A program made the translations under genes and the position numbers. The notes beneath the pieces were generated by a model. The model had not been told where the DNA came from and searched no databases. It worked only from the letters and a program-made list of their open reading frames with translations. From positions 1 through 23,933 of the forward strand of contig JAUWBH010000085.1 of the NCBI GenBank assembly GCA_030605085.1: a DNA stretch of 23,933 nt, read 5' to 3'. This DNA is from Promethearchaeota archaeon. GTDB lineage: Archaea > Asgardarchaeota > Lokiarchaeia > Sigynarchaeales > SOKP01. Positions 8,645 to 16,022 of the stretch are shown in pieces; the first letter of the stretch is position 1; every line of letters starts with the position of its first letter.

Positions 8645-8665
8645 GTTCAAATCCCCCCTCTCCCA

Positions 8666-9321
8666 TAAATTATGTAATTCTATTTATTATATCCTAATTA
8701 AAATTAGTATATTTTCTCGAATTTACTTTTGAAATAAAAGAAAATTATAGTTTAAAAGCCAAAAAAATAAAGACACTATTAAGATTAGATGAGATTTAGT
8801 GATTCGATATTTTTCATAGAATCTTCCGTAAAATAAATTTCAGGTATTAGGTCATGGATGGTAGAAAAAAGAGACATAATAATTGCGGGATTTTCAGAAG
8901 AAACTTTATAAAATTTGTGAAATCTTCTTTTCTCTGAAATTTTTACATTGTTTTTAAAAAAATCAAAGATTTGCTTTATATCTTTGTTAAAGTCTTTATC
9001 TTTTTGAATCCAAGCCGTAATTTTTTTTTTTTCCTTCCTTTTATTGCTATTGATTTATAATTTCAAAATCATGGTTAAGCTAAATTATAGTAATTTCTAT
9101 TTAATTAATTTAAAGCGATATTATAATTATCTAAGAAATTATATAAACTGATAACATTTTGAAAAAAAATAAAAGAAATTTTGGATTATGACGATTTTTT
9201 ATTTGATTAATAACGTTAAGGCTGCTGAAACTGCCAATGCAATGGATAAAATGAGGTTCCAGAATATATTTTATTCTGTATAACTATTTTCTTTCTATTT
9301 TCGATTATTTTACTCCAGCAA
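8666..9321. other. AT-rich gap holding one small damaged ORF
   Basis: This 656-bp gap between the tRNA and the polyferredoxin gene contains the damaged minus-strand ORF described separately (8785-9072). A further minus-strand stretch at about 9209-9280 encodes a hydrophobic tail, NLILSIALAVSAALTLLIK, ending in TAA but with no start codon before an upstream stop. It may be the remains of a membrane-anchor segment. The same bases on the plus strand encode a 32-residue ORF from ATG 9188 with no recognisable feature. I see nothing else. Confidence 0.4.
8785..9072 (-). pseudogene. Small ORF of unknown function with an in-frame stop near its start
   Basis: The minus-strand frame ending in TAA at 8787-8785 is open for at least 79 codons and reads as a convincing helical protein (WIQKDKDFNKDIKQIFDFFK, then RRFHKFYKVSSENPAIIMSL). 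No ATG, GTG or TTG lies at its natural beginning. The nearest in-frame ATG is at 9072, but codon 6 from there is TAA (9057-9055), and a run of 12 A residues follows at 9032-9021. Either translation begins at a rare codon such as ATT at 9021, just after an AAGGAAGG purine tract, or the gene is damaged, or the homopolymer is miscounted. I do not recognise the family. Confidence 0.4.
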
Positions 9322-10389
9322 TTAACTGAGATACTTTTTTAATTCTTTTGAAACTTTATCAGATTTTCCATCTTTTATCCAATATCGAATCTTTTTTGAT
9401 CTCAATAAAGCTTGAATTTTATCGTTTAATTCGTTCAATTTTTTCCGATCTTCCTTAGATAATTGAGGGACCTCTTCAATTATTTTTTCCTTTACTTTTT
9501 CGATTTCTTGTTCAATAATAGGAATATCAATTTGCTCTTTTCCTTCAATTAATCTTTTTCTTAAGATTTCTTTTATACTATTAACCCAACCTTTAATCCA
9601 AGGGAAGTGCCCTTGTTTCTTAGGATCTAAAATTTGAATGTGCTTTCGCTCTACGACAATTAAATCATCAGGGCAAGAATTTTCGCAAGCTCCACAATAA
9701 AAGCACTCGTCTTCGTTGCATGCAATCTTTCCGTACTTTTTGACATTTTCTGCGCTTTCTGGAATAAAAAAAGACTCTGTAGGGCAAATATTAACGCACG
9801 CCTTGCACCCTTGGGGATCGCATTTGTGGAGCATATTTTTTTTAATTATAACCTCTCCTTCAATAGGAGAATCGATATAAAAACATTCTTTAGGACATTC
9901 CTTTGAAAGTTTAAAATAATCTTTTATATTGTTTCGATCCCTTACTTTTAAACACAATTGACATATCTCATTATTAGAATCTTCAACGCATTTATCCATA
10001 TCAATTTTATAAAATTTGCCAATAGAGGGGTACTCATCTAACAAAATTTGTTCCTCAGGCGTAATACTCTCTCGGAAGGCGTCGTTCGGGCAAACTATTG
10101 CACATACCATACAATAACAACATTTATCATAATCAATAAGTAATTTAGGATTAGTATCTTCTAAAATCCCTTGGGCGATTTCTGGTATAGGACCAAGTTC
10201 TATCGCATCTACAGGACAAACTAATTTACAAAGACTACACCCAATACATTTCTTAATATCATAGGTAAGCTTTTTATCTACATCTTTAAAATGCCACTTA
10301 AGAATAAGTTTTTCCGGTGAGATTTCTATATTTTTCTCAATTCCTTCATCTTGAATCTCATCGTTTATAGAAGAATTCGAAATGTTAAT
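9322..10389 (-). CDS. fwdF: FwdF-like polyferredoxin; start codon unresolved
   Basis: This frame encodes about 355 residues of multi-cluster [4Fe-4S] ferredoxin resembling FwdF/FmdF, the electron-carrying subunit of formylmethanofuran dehydrogenase. Numbered from codon 10389, cluster motifs are C48-C51-C54-C58 (CIGCSLCKLVCP), C90-C93-C96-C100 (CCYCMVCAIVCP), then CxxCK-type motifs around HKCDPQGCKACVNICP and ECFYCGACENSCP, plus a less regular cysteine group. The block VDAIELGPIPEIA after the first cluster is characteristic. The C-terminal ~100 residues are charged and helical. The first in-frame ATG (10110) falls inside the second cluster and would destroy two clusters, so it cannot be the true start. 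Upstream only ATT or ATA codons are in frame before a TGA at 10392-10390. Rare start, frameshift or sequence error are all possible. Confidence 0.65.
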   Translation of the reverse strand: MNISNSSINDEIQDEGIEKNIEISPEKLILKWHFKDVDKKLTYDIKKCIGCSLCKLVCPVDAIELGPIPEIAQGILEDTNPKLLIDYDKCCYCMVCAIVCPNDAFRESITPEEQILLDEYPSIGKFYKIDMDKCVEDSNNEICQLCLKVRDRNNIKDYFKLSKECPKECFYIDSPIEGEVIIKKNMLHKCDPQGCKACVNICPTESFFIPESAENVKKYGKIACNEDECFYCGACENSCPDDLIVVERKHIQILDPKKQGHFPWIKGWVNSIKEILRKRLIEGKEQIDIPIIEQEIEKVKEKIIEEVPQLSKEDRKKLNELNDKIQALLRSKKIRYWIKDGKSDKVSKELKKYLS

Positions 10390-10571
10390 TCAACCACTCT
10401 TAGTTTTTTGATTCTATGCATCTAAAAATATCTTAAATAATTAATTTTAACTCTTTTTATTGATAAATAAAATTAAAATTATTGATCTTAAATTATTAAT
10501 CTAGATAGTTGAGAAATCTTTAATCAATCGAATTACCCAAGGATTGATATTTGGTGTTGTTTTTGTATTAA

Positions 10572-11072
10572 TTAAGAATAGTAGGAATAGCTCTCTTTAT
10601 CAAAGCCGCTTATATACTCGATAGAAAGTCCATCGGGACTGAGTTCAGGGGGAGCATATATTAAGCGTAAATTAGGAAAATAAGTACCAATCCCTTTTTG
10701 TGCGAGAATTATTGCCGGATGGTCTGCCTCTTTAAATATTTCCTCGCTAATCTTAAGAGTTATAGTTCGACACATCTGCTCGTCCCATATGCCTAATGAA
10801 TGGATGTATTCGTGCAAAAGTATGTGATAAGTGTAAGCCCAAACAATCTCGTAAGGGTGCTGCTCTATAATTATTTTTAATGGGGTTTTGTTCATAACGA
10901 TATCCGTACCTGGAGGGAAATGCATTCCTCCTATAAACGCACCTTTATACATGCCCATCGAAACTAATCCTAAGCTTAATCCTGCTCGATGGCGTCCATA
11001 TACTTTTTTAACATCTCCTCTAACCATTTCAAAAATTGCAGGCATTTCTTTTTTTAATCCTTGAAGATCCAT
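10572..11072 (-). CDS. Putative HExxH metallopeptidase, unknown family
   Basis: This 166-residue protein carries a zinc-protease type motif, LLHEYIHSLG, with H87, E88 and H91, inside a predicted helix. Downstream W96, D97, E98 or E111 could supply the third ligand, but none can be assigned with confidence. There is no signal peptide or membrane segment, so it would act in the cytoplasm. The N-terminal half is glycine- and methionine-rich (GLVSMGMYKGAFIGGMHFPPG). I cannot place it in a named family. The ATG at 11072 is preceded by AGAGGTATGTAAA, which supplies a purine-rich ribosome site. It lies between the polyferredoxin gene and the winged-helix regulator on the same strand. It is the second HExxH protein in the window, unrelated to the archaemetzincin. 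Confidence 0.65.
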   Translation of the reverse strand: MDLQGLKKEMPAIFEMVRGDVKKVYGRHRAGLSLGLVSMGMYKGAFIGGMHFPPGTDIVMNKTPLKIIIEQHPYEIVWAYTYHILLHEYIHSLGIWDEQMCRTITLKISEEIFKEADHPAIILAQKGIGTYFPNLRLIYAPPELSPDGLSIEYISGFDKESYSYYS

Positions 11073-11122
11073 TTTACATACCTCTAATTTTTATTTTAAA
11101 ATAAAATTATCATATTGTATAT

Positions 11123-11905
11123 TTAGATGTCAAAAAACCAATCATCCTCGTCTTCATGGAGGAAATCCATAACTTTTGATAAATCTCTTAGTAAATGCTT
11201 AATTGAAACTATGCTTTGGTCCCTTCGAATTAGATCCATATCTGAAAAAAACATATCTTCTAATAAATTATTAATATTTATTCTTTGATGGTATTTTCCT
11301 GGATTGAAAAACAAAGTATAGAATATTTCTTGGATGAGATTATTTAAAACAGGCCGTTCTTTTAATAATTGAGTTTTATATTGATTTTCCATTATTTTTT
11401 TTAGTTCAACTATCATGCATTGTTTATTTTGTAATAAGTCACTCCGCTCTTTTTCCAATTCTCCGATGTTCTCTTCAATTTCCTTAATTCTTACGCCTAA
11501 AAACCTTATCTTTTCGTTTGGTGCTTGAATATTTTTGAAATCTGTAGAACAGCTGATATCCTTAAATTTAAATCCCTCAGCATCATCGATGATTTCGGCT
11601 ATATTATATTTTAAACCGTAATAATCAGGGGAAACATCTATTCTCAACGATAAATTACTTTTTATACGATATTTTCCACCGCGCCTTTCAGTTCCAATTC
11701 GTTCAATTATATTGTTATTCATTAGAATTTCTAATTGGCTATGAACCGCTTGTCTTGAAATGTTCAATGCTTTAGCCAATTCTGAGGTAGAGTGTGGAAC
11801 CTTTGCTAATTTTGATAAAATAATTCTTCGTGTCGGATTACCTAATATTTCTAATAAATTGTCTATACTAATCGATTTATCATTTTTTTGTATAGCTATT
11901 TTCAC
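11123..11905 (-). CDS. ArsR-like winged-helix transcription regulator with coiled coil
   Basis: This 260-residue protein has an N-terminal winged helix-turn-helix at about residues 17-80: LLEILGNPTRRIILSKL, then the recognition helix region in STSELAKALNISRQAVHSQLEIL and the wing ERRGGKYRIK. A likely coiled coil of about 40-50 residues follows near 133-180 (RIKEIEENIGELEKERSDLLQ), then a helical C-terminal part. The start is a GTG (11905-11903) preceded closely by GAGGAG. It sits 57 bp downstream of the cdc48 gene on the same strand. The pairing with a Cdc48 and an Hsp20 gene recalls Phr of Pyrococcus furiosus, an ArsR-like heat-shock regulator of hsp20 and an AAA ATPase gene. That parallel is inference; this protein is larger. 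Confidence 0.82.
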   Translation of the reverse strand: MKIAIQKNDKSISIDNLLEILGNPTRRIILSKLAKVPHSTSELAKALNISRQAVHSQLEILMNNNIIERIGTERRGGKYRIKSNLSLRIDVSPDYYGLKYNIAEIIDDAEGFKFKDISCSTDFKNIQAPNEKIRFLGVRIKEIEENIGELEKERSDLLQNKQCMIVELKKIMENQYKTQLLKERPVLNNLIQEIFYTLFFNPGKYHQRININNLLEDMFFSDMDLIRRDQSIVSIKHLLRDLSKVMDFLHEDEDDWFFDI

Positions 11906-11962
11906 TCACTCCTCTTTTTGGTTAAAGTTTAAAAATATTATTTTATAATTAAAAAGATGTAA

Positions 11963-14191
11963 TTATCCGAACATTCCTTCCGATTCTTTTGAATATTTTT
12001 CGTGAACTAGTTTCGCTCGAACTGCAGATTTAAGTGTTTTTTCAATCGCTTGCTCAAAATCGGATTTTGAAATTTTTACATTTTTTACAGAGTCTGCGTC
12101 TTTTGTATTAATGCTCGTATCAGCAACCGCCCTCCGAATAGTCAAAAGGGTGGCTTCTTCGCAAATAACTTGAATATCTGCTCCAGTATAATCCTTCAAC
12201 GCTTCTGCCATTCTATTAATATCAACATCTTTATTCAATGGTTTATTTCTAAGATGAATTTTAAATATTTCCTTCCTTGTTTCCAGGTCTGGCATTGGAA
12301 TCTGAATATGTCTACCGAATCTTCCAGAACGCAACATAGCTGGGTCAAGCATATCTACTCTATTAGTAGCAGCAAGTAAAATAACGTTTTTTAGTCCCTC
12401 TAAACCGTCCATTTCAGTTAATAATTGGGAAACTACTTGCTCAGTAACATGGGAACCAATAGATCTTCCTCGCATTCCCGCAATGGCGTCTATTTCATCG
12501 AAGAAAATGATACATGGAGCCGCAGACCTGGCTTTTCGAAATGTTTCTCTTACTGCTTTTTCACTTTCGCCAACCCATTTTGATAAAAATTCAGGACCTT
12601 TTACCGATATGAAATTTATTTCGCTTTCGTGAGCTAAAGCTTTCGCTAGTAATGTCTTACCACTTCCAGGAGGACCGTGTAATAAAATACCGTTTGGAGG
12701 TTTTGAACTCAAATGTTTATATAATTCAGGATACTTCAATGGCCATTCTATAACTTCCCTTAATTGCTGTTTGGCATCTTCTAAGCCCCCAACATCGTCC
12801 CAAGTCTCAGTAGGTTGTGTAATCAATACTTCTCTTAAAGCTGAAGGTTCAATACTATTTAGAGCAGATTCAAAGTGGATCATTTCAATTTGAAGATTAC
12901 TTAAGATTTCAGGTGGAATGGGTTTATCTAAATCTATTTTAGGTAAGATTTCTCTAATTGCTAACATCGCCGACTCTTTCACCAATGATTCAACATCTGC
13001 TCCCACAAAACCGTGAGTTCTTTCCGCCATTGATCGAAGATCCACATCGTGAAATAAAGGCATTCCTCGTGTGTGAATTAGTAATATCTCGTATCGTCCG
13101 TCTGTATCTGGAACTCCGATTTCTATTTCACGATCAAACCTTCCTGGCCTTCTTAACGCAGGATCAATGTCGTTAACTCTATTTGTTGCTCCAATAACTA
13201 TAATTTCTCCTCTACCTTCTAAACCATCCATTAGCGAGAGTAGTTGAGCAACGACCCTCCTCTCAACTTCGCCAGTTACTTCACCTCTTTTAGGGGCAAT
13301 TGAATCCAATTCATCAATAAAAATTATTGAAGGTTGCATTTCTTTCGCTTCTTCAAATCTTTTGCGAAGATTTTCCTCGCTTTGACCGTAAAACTTGCTC
13401 ATTATTTCGGGACCACTAATTGTTATAAAATGAGCATCTGTTTCATAAGCAACGGCTCTTGCCAGTAATGTTTTTCCGGTACCGGGTGGTCCATGAAGTA
13501 AAACACCTTTAGGTGGGTCAATTCCAATTCGTTTGAATAATTCGGGATGTCTTATCGGCAACTCAATCATTTCTCTTATTTTCTGTATTTCCTCTTCTAA
13601 ACCTCCAATGTCTTCGTATGTTACCCTAGATTTTTCTAGCTCTTCAAGTTCCCGTTGACTTTTTTCGGATAAAATAACTTTTGTATCTAAATGTATTCTT
13701 ACTGCGTCAGATCTCGGAGAGTAATCAACGACTACAAGATCGACCCTACGACCATACGAATAAAAACTTAAAATATCACCCTTGGTTATGACTCGATTTT
13801 CTAACTTTCTCGCCAACTGCTGAGAATTTCTTAATATCACCGCCTCTTTTAATCCAGCAAAAGTTATCTTGTCGGCTAAAGCAGTTTTTATTTTTCGAAC
13901 TTCCACGATATCGTCAATAGATACGTTTAAGTTTCTTCTTAAAGATTGGTCCATCCGGATTATACCAGATCCTTTGTCTTCTTTCCTTCCAGGATATAAT
14001 AACGCCGCTGTCCTTTTTGTTGGTTGAATAATTTCCATAACATCTCCCGTCCTTAGATTTAATTCGGCAATTATGTCAGGATCAATTCTGACGATTCCCC
14101 TTCCAGCATCTTCCTTAAAGGCGTCCTTTACTCTTAACTTCTTGCCTCTTCCTTCATACCCCCTTGTAATTCCACTCATCTTTTTATCCAC
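11963..14191 (-). CDS. cdc48: Cdc48/VAT-type double AAA+ ATPase
   Basis: This 742-residue protein has the full archaeal Cdc48 (VAT, p97 homologue) layout: an N-terminal substrate/cofactor domain (about 10-185, double-psi barrel motifs [15 protein letters not shown] and [13 protein letters not shown]), D1 and D2. D1 has Walker A GPPGTGKT (234-241), Walker B SIIFIDE (288-294) and second-region-of-homology arginines near 347-354. D2 has Walker A GPPGSGKT (506-513), Walker B CIIFFDE (560-566) and arginines near 621-627. Pore aromatic positions are seen as SKFYG (265-269) and SKWVG (537-541). It forms hexamers that unfold ubiquitin-like-tagged or proteasome-bound proteins. The open frame starts at GTG 14191; ATG 14179 (MSGITRG) is an equally plausible start. 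Confidence 0.96.
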   Translation of the reverse strand: MDKKMSGITRGYEGRGKKLRVKDAFKEDAGRGIVRIDPDIIAELNLRTGDVMEIIQPTKRTAALLYPGRKEDKGSGIIRMDQSLRRNLNVSIDDIVEVRKIKTALADKITFAGLKEAVILRNSQQLARKLENRVITKGDILSFYSYGRRVDLVVVDYSPRSDAVRIHLDTKVILSEKSQRELEELEKSRVTYEDIGGLEEEIQKIREMIELPIRHPELFKRIGIDPPKGVLLHGPPGTGKTLLARAVAYETDAHFITISGPEIMSKFYGQSEENLRKRFEEAKEMQPSIIFIDELDSIAPKRGEVTGEVERRVVAQLLSLMDGLEGRGEIIVIGATNRVNDIDPALRRPGRFDREIEIGVPDTDGRYEILLIHTRGMPLFHDVDLRSMAERTHGFVGADVESLVKESAMLAIREILPKIDLDKPIPPEILSNLQIEMIHFESALNSIEPSALREVLITQPTETWDDVGGLEDAKQQLREVIEWPLKYPELYKHLSSKPPNGILLHGPPGSGKTLLAKALAHESEINFISVKGPEFLSKWVGESEKAVRETFRKARSAAPCIIFFDEIDAIAGMRGRSIGSHVTEQVVSQLLTEMDGLEGLKNVILLAATNRVDMLDPAMLRSGRFGRHIQIPMPDLETRKEIFKIHLRNKPLNKDVDINRMAEALKDYTGADIQVICEEATLLTIRRAVADTSINTKDADSVKNVKISKSDFEQAIEKTLKSAVRAKLVHEKYSKESEGMFG

Positions 14192-14316
14192 TTATTTTAT
14201 TTCCTATTAATATAATTTTTCTCCCACTTATTAAAATGATTATTTAGTAATATTTCCTACTTTTTTATTTTCTAATTTTTCAAAAAAATGATAAGAGTAC
14301 GTATTTAATCCTATTT

Positions 14317-14919
14317 TTATCCCCTTTTAACCTTTAAAGTTGCAATTCCATTGTTAACATCTAAGGCATAATCATCTATAGAAGACTTAAAAGGTAAAGA
14401 AATACGCTTAAGATAATTTCGATTTTTACTCTTTGCGGAGAAAGTTAGTTTTCTTCCACCTTCATCGAAGCTTATAATAATATCTTTTTTTTCAATTCCT
14501 GGAACTTCGAGAATTATTTCAGAGAACCTTTCAAAATCGCTAATTTCTGTATATGGTTCCATAACGCGGGCTTTTAAATCTTGTTTCCCAGATTCTATTG
14601 AAAGTTCACTTGCGTCAATCTCTCCTTTAGGAACAGCAGAGATTAAGTTCATAAACTTTGGATTCTGGTTAAAATTCTTTAGAAAATTTGGAATGTCTTT
14701 CTCGTCAATGTCGCCTTCAATCTTTATCTCTGGATCGTCCATCCCTGTTTCGTAATGATACGATATTTTAAATCCCTTTACATTTTTCTTATTAAAATTT
14801 AAATCTTTATCTGATTCCGGAAAAAAGAAAATATCTGTATCAAACAAATCCGGACCAAATTTAAAAAACTTTTTTATCTCGTCAATAATATCGTCTGGTA
14901 TATCAAAATCGTCTGACAT
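14317..14919 (-). CDS. Hsp20/alpha-crystallin family small heat-shock protein
   Basis: This 200-residue protein ends in an alpha-crystallin domain at about residues 121-199. The conserved pattern is EIILEVPGIEKKDIIISF, then ISLPF, and the NGIATLKV box (190-197) typical of Hsp20. The usual C-terminal I-x-I oligomerisation tail is missing; the protein stops three residues after the last strand. The long acidic N-terminal region (1-110) includes FKISYHYETG and a DIDEKDIPNFLKNF helix, as in several archaeal Hsp20 variants. It acts as an ATP-independent holdase. It lies 125 bp upstream of cdc48 on the same strand with its own promoter region, which supports a shared protein-quality-control role. 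Confidence 0.82.
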   Translation of the reverse strand: MSDDFDIPDDIIDEIKKFFKFGPDLFDTDIFFFPESDKDLNFNKKNVKGFKISYHYETGMDDPEIKIEGDIDEKDIPNFLKNFNQNPKFMNLISAVPKGEIDASELSIESGKQDLKARVMEPYTEISDFERFSEIILEVPGIEKKDIIISFDEGGRKLTFSAKSKNRNYLKRISLPFKSSIDDYALDVNNGIATLKVKRG

Positions 14920-15058
14920 CTTTTTTTCACCATATATTCAAAAATTTGTCAACCTCTAGTTTACTTATGTTAGCTTGACTATTTAAAGTTACCTTTTATA
15001 AATATAAAATCAATTATAAAAATCTATTGCATTTTAAAAAAAAGTTACTAAATAATTA

Positions 15059-15958
15059 TTAAGAATTAGTCCAACCCCCGGGATATTGAAAAACAATTTT
15101 AAATTTAGTTCTATTTAAAAATGGAGGAATTTCTTTAATATTATTACTTCTAATATAAAAATCTTTTAGCGACTTAAAATTCTTTATAGATTCTGGAAGA
15201 GATGAAATATAATTATTACTTAGAGATAAAAACTCTAGGGACGGCAATTGCAGTAATGATTCGGGAAAATCCGTAAATTCGTTGTAATTTAAAAAAAGCA
15301 TTTTTAAAGATTTTAAATTGATTATCTCGTCGGGAATGTGAGCGAGCTGATTATGTTCTAAAGCTAGCGATTCTAAATCTTTAAGCTCAAAAATTTTCTC
15401 TGGTATTTTTTTTAATCCCCATCCTTGTAAAAGAATGTGCTTCACACCGTAAATCTTTCCGGATTTGCAGAATTCGTTAAATTGATTGATCCCTACTACA
15501 ACATCCGAAGAGTTTTTTATGTAAAGTTCTCGATCCCCATTAAAATATATGAGTCGGATGGGATGAAGTTTCTGTCCAGCTTCATGGATATAAATTTTCT
15601 CGGTAAAGTCTCTGAGATAAATTTTCCTTTCTAACTCATCTATTCTATCAAGCCAGCGTACTTGTTTTTGCTCGTGCTCCCAGGAGGATTCATATAGAAT
15701 GTCATACCTGAGGCTTTCTGGCATGTAGGCACCAATCACGAGAATTAGGTAGCCTATGACAAAATAGGGTGCCCGTCGAAACGAACGGTTGTCTACCATC
15801 TTTCTAAGAAAAATAAAATTTTTCTCGAAATTTTCCCTTGTTAGAACACGTTCGTCTTCGAAAAAATCACTAGAGTCAATACCGCAAGCCTCTAGCATAA
15901 AGGCTTTGAGATCTTGTTCCTCATCGTCGTCTAATATACGAGCGCTACCCCTTGCCAT
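15059..15958 (-). CDS. Leucine-rich-repeat protein with unknown N-terminal domain
   Basis: Residues about 170-285 of this 299-residue protein are five to six leucine-rich repeats of roughly 23 residues (LKDLESLALEHNQLAHIPDEI, then LKSLKMLFLNYNEF, LPSLEFLSLSNNYISSLPESI, FKSLKDFYIRSNNIKEIPPFL), close to the plant/SDS22-like type. The first 165 residues are a separate domain with an acidic start (LDDDEEQDLKAF), one hydrophobic segment YFVIGYLILVIGAYM at about 65-79, and a charged helix EHEQKQVRWLDRIDELERKIYL. I do not recognise that domain. LRR proteins mediate protein contacts and are abundant in Asgard archaea. The gene is not tightly coupled to its neighbours. Confidence 0.8.
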   Translation of the reverse strand: MARGSARILDDDEEQDLKAFMLEACGIDSSDFFEDERVLTRENFEKNFIFLRKMVDNRSFRRAPYFVIGYLILVIGAYMPESLRYDILYESSWEHEQKQVRWLDRIDELERKIYLRDFTEKIYIHEAGQKLHPIRLIYFNGDRELYIKNSSDVVVGINQFNEFCKSGKIYGVKHILLQGWGLKKIPEKIFELKDLESLALEHNQLAHIPDEIINLKSLKMLFLNYNEFTDFPESLLQLPSLEFLSLSNNYISSLPESIKNFKSLKDFYIRSNNIKEIPPFLNRTKFKIVFQYPGGWTNS

Positions 15959-16022
15959 AATCTATTCCTGGTAATATTGATTTTCTCTATATATAAATGA
16001 AAAAAACACGCAAATAAAATTA

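Larger units (their letters stand above)
8532..8665 (+). tRNA. tRNA-Pro(UGG) with two non-canonical introns
   Basis: Removing 8560-8589 and 8615-8644 leaves a 74-nt tRNA. The acceptor stem GGGAGGG (8532-8538) pairs with CTCTCCC (8658-8664, one G-U pair), and A8665 is the discriminator. The D-arm is GTCTAGCTTGGTATGAT (8541-8557), typical of archaeal tRNA-Pro. The anticodon stem is C8559+TTGG (8590-8593) with CCAAG (8601-8605), and the loop TTTGGGA (8594-8600) carries anticodon TGG at 8596-8598. The variable region is 8606-8610. The T-stem is GGGG (8611-8614)+G8645 with CCCCC (8653-8657), and the T-loop is TTCAAAT (8646-8652). CCA is not encoded. Without removing both insertions neither the anticodon stem nor the T-arm can form. 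The intron positions are 27/28 and 52/53. Confidence 0.93.

Noticed and set aside
9040..9072. A 15-nt excision around GATT/AATC that would remove the TAA of the small ORF at 8785-9072 and restore its frame
   Set aside because: The enclosed 8 nt cannot form a stem, so there is no proper BHB. In AT-rich DNA a four-base match of this kind is expected by chance.
9188..9283. Plus-strand 32-residue ORF MTIFYLINNVKAAE...
   Set aside because: No recognisable feature or ribosome site. The opposite strand gives a more protein-like hydrophobic segment, and neither is convincing as a gene.
10500..10571. Minus-strand stretch encoding TPNINPWVIRLIKDFSTI before a stop, as a separate gene
   Set aside because: It is only about 30 codons, has no start codon, and no known protein could be recognised. 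At most it is a remnant.
14239..15056. ATTATTTAGTAA at 14239-14250 upstream of cdc48 and its reverse complement at 15045-15056 upstream of hsp20, as a shared operator
   Set aside because: The 12-nt match is all but two bases A/T, lies at different distances from the two genes and in opposite orientation. Chance cannot be excluded.
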